64,000 nt of DNA, from contig LSYV01000009.1 of the NCBI GenBank assembly GCA_001584585.1, positions 2,290,065-2,354,064 of the forward strand. The letters are read 5' to 3'. Origin of the DNA: Gonium pectorale. Taxonomy: Eukaryota > Chlorophyta > Chlorophyceae > Chlamydomonadales > Volvocaceae. Under the pieces are notes generated by a model. It made no database searches, was not told the origin of the DNA, and worked only from the letters and a program-made list of their open reading frames with translations. The translations under genes and the position numbers were made by a program. Shown here in pieces: positions 59,501 through 64,000 of this stretch. Position 1 is the stretch's first letter, and each line of letters begins with the position of its first letter.

Positions 59501-62080
59501 AATATGAGTAGGGGAGAAGGGACGACGGTGGAGCCACCTGGCAAGGGGGTCGGGTGGGGTGTATGTGCGGGGGTGTGCGGGGGGAGGGGATGTCGGCGAG
59601 AGACTTGCTTTGGAGGCGAGGGTCTGGCTGGGTGTGGGGGGCGGAGGGCTTGCAGGGCGCGAGCTCGTGGCCCGGCTCGGGCCTGTTGGGTTGCGGGGGG
59701 GCCTGGTAAATGAAGAAGGGAGGGGCGGGGTTCCGAAGCAAACGGTTCAGTCGTTCAGAAGCCACGGGCTGGGGAGGGGACTGATGCCGCGCGGGAGTGT
59801 TCTGCGGGATACCAGGCCGTCCTCACCCAACCCATGTCCTCGAACTCCCCATCCCCCTGTGGACGCGTCGATGGTATCGGTCAAAGCCCCCCTCCCGCCC
59901 CCCCCCACCACACACACGGACTGAATAACCGCCCCGCCCTGCCCCACACCCCCGCCCCCGCAGAAGCTGTCCCGCCAATCGGGCTTCACAGCCGTGGAGG
60001 TGTTCCGCAAGTACCTGTGGTACCTGCTGCGGGAGCGCAAGTTCGACCAGGGCGCGGTGGAGGACCTGGTGGCGTTGAAGGTGGGCGTTGGGGGCCAAGG
60101 GGTGGGGGTAGGGCGCGTGCGAAGATAGGGTGGAGTTGGGGAGAGGGGCGCTCGGGGTGGGGGGTAAAAGAACTACTGGAGCGTCCTCGAGTAGAGCAGC
60201 TAGTGAAGGGCGTGCCTTGGCCCCTTGGTGGGGCGGCGTGGGGTGATGGTGCTCGAGCGATGAAGGGACACGTGCATGTGACGCGCCTCCTCCAGCAGCG
60301 AGGCGCGTGACGTGGGAATAGTGGCTGGAACGGCTTACGCGCTTATTGGGGCCGCGCAGCGAGCAAGGCTTTTCCTCGACTGCTTGTTTTGGACGCTCTC
60401 CACCAATCCACGGTGTTTGTAACGCCCGCCTACGTTTCCCGTGCCCCCGCCCACCGTCTCCCGGCTCCCTCCACCCCTTCCCCCTTTCCCTGCCCCCCCC
60501 CAAAGGCGGGCCTGGGCCTGAGCGATGCGGACGCGGGCGAGGCGCTCCGTGAGCGCTCCAGCCGTATATACGACAAGTACGGCACCCTGATGCTCAACAC
60601 GGAGGGCCTCACACTGTCGGGCGCGCAGCGGAAGGCTACCTGCACGGCGCTGTTCCGCAAGGTGGGGCGGGGACTGGGGTGGGGCATGGCGGTGGTATGG
60701 GCTGGGGTGTGGTTTGCTGGGGTGTGGTTTGTTGGGGCGTGGACGGGTGGGGTGAGAGTTTCATTGGGGGAATAGGGGGCGGGGGGCGACGCCGAGGATG
60801 GCCGTGATGTACTGGCCTGTGAGGATGGCGCATGGCGCATGGCGAATAGCTGAGGTCGGGCCAAGTGAAGGACACTGGGCGCCGAGCTGCTGTTCGGGCG
60901 ACACAGCTTGTGGCGGTATTGATTGGGGAACGAAGGAAAGGGGGTTAAGGAGGAGGACGGATGTGGGACCGGGCAGTAAGCGCCGTGCTGTTGCACCCAG
61001 GTGCGGGCCTCGTTGCGCATCGATCAGCCAGGGGCGGCCGGAGCGGGCGTGGCTCGGGAAGGGAGGCGAGGGGGAGGGGTCCAGGAAAAGGCAGCCGCAC
61101 GCCGCGTTACGTTGTAACGGCGGGCGGGCGGTGGCGGGTGGAGCGTGGCGGGTGGCGTGGAAGCTTGGCCTGCAGGCGACTGGTGGCGAGGCGAGGGCAT
61201 GTACGGATTTGGAGCCGGGGGAGGACCGCGTGCGCTGCGCTGTGCAGCTGGCCGCGTTAGGCTCGCCGCCTGCCCGCCGGCCCCTGGGCGCTTCGCTCGA
61301 CTCTCTTCCTCGACTGGATCACTCCCGGCCGACTTAAGTTCTCCCGGGAGCGCTTCCACCCGCAACCACTAGCGCCGCCTCGCTCACCACCCCACCTCAC
61401 CCAGAGAATGCCTTCCAACCCGCCCCACTTCACCCCACTCCCGGCAGGTGCTCTACCTGGCAGAATGCGAGCGGCTGGTGGGGAAAGCCGCCGCCGAGCC
61501 GGGCGGCAGCGGCGTGGACAGCGTGGCGGACATCGGCAAGGTGGGGGGGGGAGCACGGGGGCTCGTTGCGTGTAGTGCAGCTTCACCGGTGCGCAGCATA
61601 CGAGGACCGGTGGCCGACACTGGGACGGACACCTGCCACGTGTGACGTGTCTGTCTCAAGGCCGCAGCTGTTTCGTCCGTGGGGTGCAGGTGTTGCGTGG
61701 GTGAGACGGGGAGTAGTACAGGAAGGCAGGGCAGGAAGGCAGGGCAGGAAGGCAGGGCAGGAAGGCAGGGCAGGAAGGCAGGGCAGGAAGGCAGGGGGCC
61801 CGGGGGCGCGATCGTGAGCAGCCTGTGCTCCCAACGTGTCTCCGTACGGCTTTCAGCCGTATGACACAGATCTTCCCGTCGCACACGCCGCACGGAACCG
61901 CAGATCTTTGGTGCCACGGTGGAGGACATGGAGCGGCTCCGAATCAAGAACCTGTACGAGGCGGAGCTGGACCTGGAGGGCATGGTCGTGGATTCGGCGG
62001 ACGAGCAAGACGACGGGCCCGCGGCGGCAGGCGGGGCGGCGGGTGCGGGAACGCCGCCGGCGGCGCCGCAGCCAAAGTAG
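56595..62080 (+). CDS. Putative plastid-targeted single-span membrane protein
   Basis: Nine exons: 56595-56877, 57218-57453, 58124-58184, 58674-58783, 59088-59174, 59964-60080, 60506-60661, 61448-61540, 61904-62080 (TAG). Phases are consistent and the product is about 439 aa. Exon 1 ends in a Ala/Arg/Val-rich stretch (RPCGRAVRVAAVSG) typical of algal chloroplast transit peptides; its start codon is the least certain part. Exon 2 is strongly acidic (poly-Glu, Ala, Gln). A membrane segment follows (GRILLGGAVALFLGTLALAVY), then a soluble helical region with VEVFRKYLWYLLRERKFDQ, ALRERSSRIYDKYGTLML and IFGATVEDMERLRI. I believe a similar helical region occurs in uncharacterised land-plant plastid proteins, but I cannot name the family. 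It was the fit of phases across small exons that linked the parts. The acceptor at 60504-60505 follows CAAAG rather than CAG. Confidence 0.7.
61720..61796 (+). repeat. 13-bp minisatellite in intron 8
   Basis: About six head-to-tail copies of a 13-bp unit (aggaaggcagggc), nearly perfect, within the intron 61541-61903 of the plastid-like gene. The high identity suggests active slippage. Confidence 0.92.
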
Positions 62081-64000
62081 GGGCGGCGGCAGCAGGGCGC
62101 CGCAGCAGACGCAGCAATAGCGGATTACCCGTTCGACGCTGACCCGTAGGACAGCTTGGCGAGCACCGTGATACTTGCGGCCGCGGATAACCGGCCGCGG
62201 ACGATGGGGTTCGAGGGGTAGCGACCAGGGCTCGGACAGGGTTGCAAACGAAGGCACAGGGGCTTTGACGGGCGGAGCTGCGGCGGCTGCAGCGGCAATG
62301 GGGTCGGCTTGAGCGCAGCTGGGCGCGGCAGCGGGCTGGCAGGGCCGAGGGCACGGACGTTTCTGGGGTGTGCCTCGCGGTGGGGGCAGGCGCCTGATCG
62401 GGGCGGCCCTTGCGAGGTGAGACCGTCGATTCAGCGTCTGGTGGACGGGCACAGCCAGTCCAGCTGGAGGCGACGGCCAACGGAAGCCTCGGGCGCCTCG
62501 GGCGCGACGGAAGTCGCGGGCTGGGCGCGGGAGCAGGCAGAGGCACGTGCGGTACCTGCCCCCGCGGCGAGCCAGCAGTGGCAAGTTCGCGCTGGATGTC
62601 GGGCGGCGTTTGGTGACCCCCTGCGAAGCGTTGGAGCCGGGCGGTTGGGCACTTCCGTGTGACTCCGCTGCGGCGTCGCGAGGGGGCCCTGAGCCCCGGA
62701 CGTGCTGCGGCCAGAGATGCTGTCAAGGCGATGGGGAGGCAGGCGCGATGGGAAACAGCAGGAGGGAGCAGTGTGACCGAATGTGTGCCAAATTATACGG
62801 CAAGATGCCGAACAGGGCTGCAGCGGGTTGTGTGCTTCGTGTGCATGTTTGTGCCATACCGGACGTGCGCCTGCTCGCTGTGGCGTTTGCGTTACACTGT
62901 GTCGTGCGGGATTTGTCTTTTCCTTTGTTATACGGGACAGTTACTTCCCCGCTCATGCGCGTTTACAGCTTGGGTGCCCCTGGCAAAGCCAAGCAAGCAG
63001 TTGGGGGCCCGAGCGGGCGGGGCCCTGTCTGCTCACAGCAGGGGCGAATGCTCGCCTCGCGGGCCTCCCCCAACTCCCAGCGGCCCAGTAGCGGGCCCAG
63101 GGCCCTCACACGCCGCGGACGTATTTTGCTGGGCTGCCATGCACTGAATCGGCAGGAACTCGCGAGCACGTGTGAAAGCTCCCTGCGGCGAGGTTGGGCA
63201 TGGCACACGGGCTCTCCGCTTTCCCTTGTTGCTGGTTGCCGGTGGGCGATTTACGCGGTGTTGTGGACTTTGTGACGCCGCGACGCGGGCATGTCCGGGC
63301 TGGACCAGACCGGTCCACGGATGGGGACAGGACAGGCTGCAGGGAGGAGGGGGCAGGCGAGTGCGGGCGGTCGCGAAGCCCGGCGGAGCGATGATGTTGG
63401 TCCCCTGCGCGTGTGCCGGCACGGGGGTTGGCATGCGGGGGCCGTGCTGAGCGGCTGGGCGGTTAGGAGGGGGTGCCGTGTGTCCGTTGGCTGGCCGAGC
63501 AGAGAGCTCCGCAGGCAGCGCATGGCACCTCGCGGAGGTGCGCCGTGCGCACTCGTACGGATGTACGGGGTGTACGCGAGGACACAGCCGTGTAAGCAAA
63601 CACGGGAGGCCTCGGCCCTTGCCCGTGTGGCACGCGCATGCGCCTGTCATATGTGAGGCAAGAAGCCCCCGTGAGCAAAGCCTGGCAGGCACTAATGGCA
63701 CCGGGCCAGCGGCAGGAGACTGCCATGCGTGCAGGATGGCGGCCGGGCCCGTACAACGCCTGGTGCAGTGGTGCTGGGCGAGGTTTACCACCAGGCCGTT
63801 CTCCCACGAGCGGAGGATATGCCCGCTTGACGTCCCAGTACGGCATGAAACGGTGAATTTCATGCCGCACATAACGGGAGGGCAACGATGGCCGCAGTGG
63901 CTTGCAAGCAGAGTGAGACGCTGAGACCTGTGCGGACATGTAGACCTGCGCGGCTGGACATGGGCCCATCGTTGAAGCTCAGCCTAGTTAGGACTAAAAG
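62081..64000. other. Right-end intergenic region, no supported gene
   Basis: About 1.9 kb after the stop of the plastid-like gene. Long open frames on both strands between 61850 and 63300 are mutually overlapping and GC-driven, without recognisable domains. A TGTAA at 63591-63595 is a candidate but distant 3' end. Confidence 0.5.
63591..63595 (+). terminator. Possible TGTAA poly(A) signal
   Basis: The only plus-strand TGTAA I find after the plastid-like gene, about 1.5 kb past its stop codon. It could equally belong to nothing. Confidence 0.2.

Noticed and set aside
61853..62726. Minus-strand frames of 243 and 260 codons at the end of the plastid-like gene
   Set aside because: They overlap each other and the last plus-strand exon, are Arg/Pro/Ala rich and look like antisense shadows.
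62547..63275. 242-codon plus-strand frame near the right end
   Set aside because: No recognisable domain, no supporting splice context and competing frames on both strands. Likely 3' UTR or intergenic.

Overview
The window looks like nuclear DNA of a volvocine green alga (Chlamydomonas/Volvox type). It is GC-rich, and its genes are broken into many short exons with GT-AG introns. One gene is a clear intraflagellar-transport component, and TGTAA, the usual algal poly(A) signal, occurs downstream of several genes. All gene models below were assembled by hand from splice-site consensus, intron phase and protein continuity. Exon coordinates are given in the entries. Two runs of N (486-505 and 36455-37227) show this is a draft assembly.

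Layout: 1-10109 (+) is the 3' part of a very large Sfi1-type, centrin-binding-repeat gene whose 5' end is off the window. A 294-bp duplicated block flanks the first N gap and is probably an assembly error. 10110-12782 is a convergent intergenic region. 12783-34843 holds four paralogues of a polytopic membrane protein of unknown function: copy A on the minus strand (17755-12783), then B (18416-22709), C (24047-28896) and D (30737-34843) on the plus strand. All four share five exons with intron phases 0,0,2,0. A and B are head to head. D carries a premature stop and a 20-bp frameshifting deletion and is called a pseudogene. Their central soluble part resembles, by eye, the region C-terminal to the SBP DNA-binding domain in plant SPL7/SPL1-type and algal CRR1-type regulators, but here there is no SBP zinc domain and the module sits between two sets of membrane helices. 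This is the most interesting system in the window.

34844-38236 is intergenic and includes a 773-base gap. 41740-38237 (-) encodes a 277-aa CRAL-TRIO (alpha-tocopherol-transfer-protein-like) lipid carrier. 48947-43321 (-) encodes a complete 554-aa IFT56/TTC26/DYF13, an IFT-B TPR protein needed for cilium assembly. 48948-52898 has no convincing gene but contains two overlapping perfect or near-perfect inverted repeats. 56084-52899 (-) encodes an 854-aa Ser/Ala/Pro-rich protein of unknown function. It is divergent from 56595-62080 (+), a probable plastid-targeted single-membrane-span protein of about 439 aa. The right end (62081-64000) shows no supported gene.

Two genes point to centriole/cilium biology (Sfi1-type and IFT56). 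The remaining genes show no obvious shared pathway.
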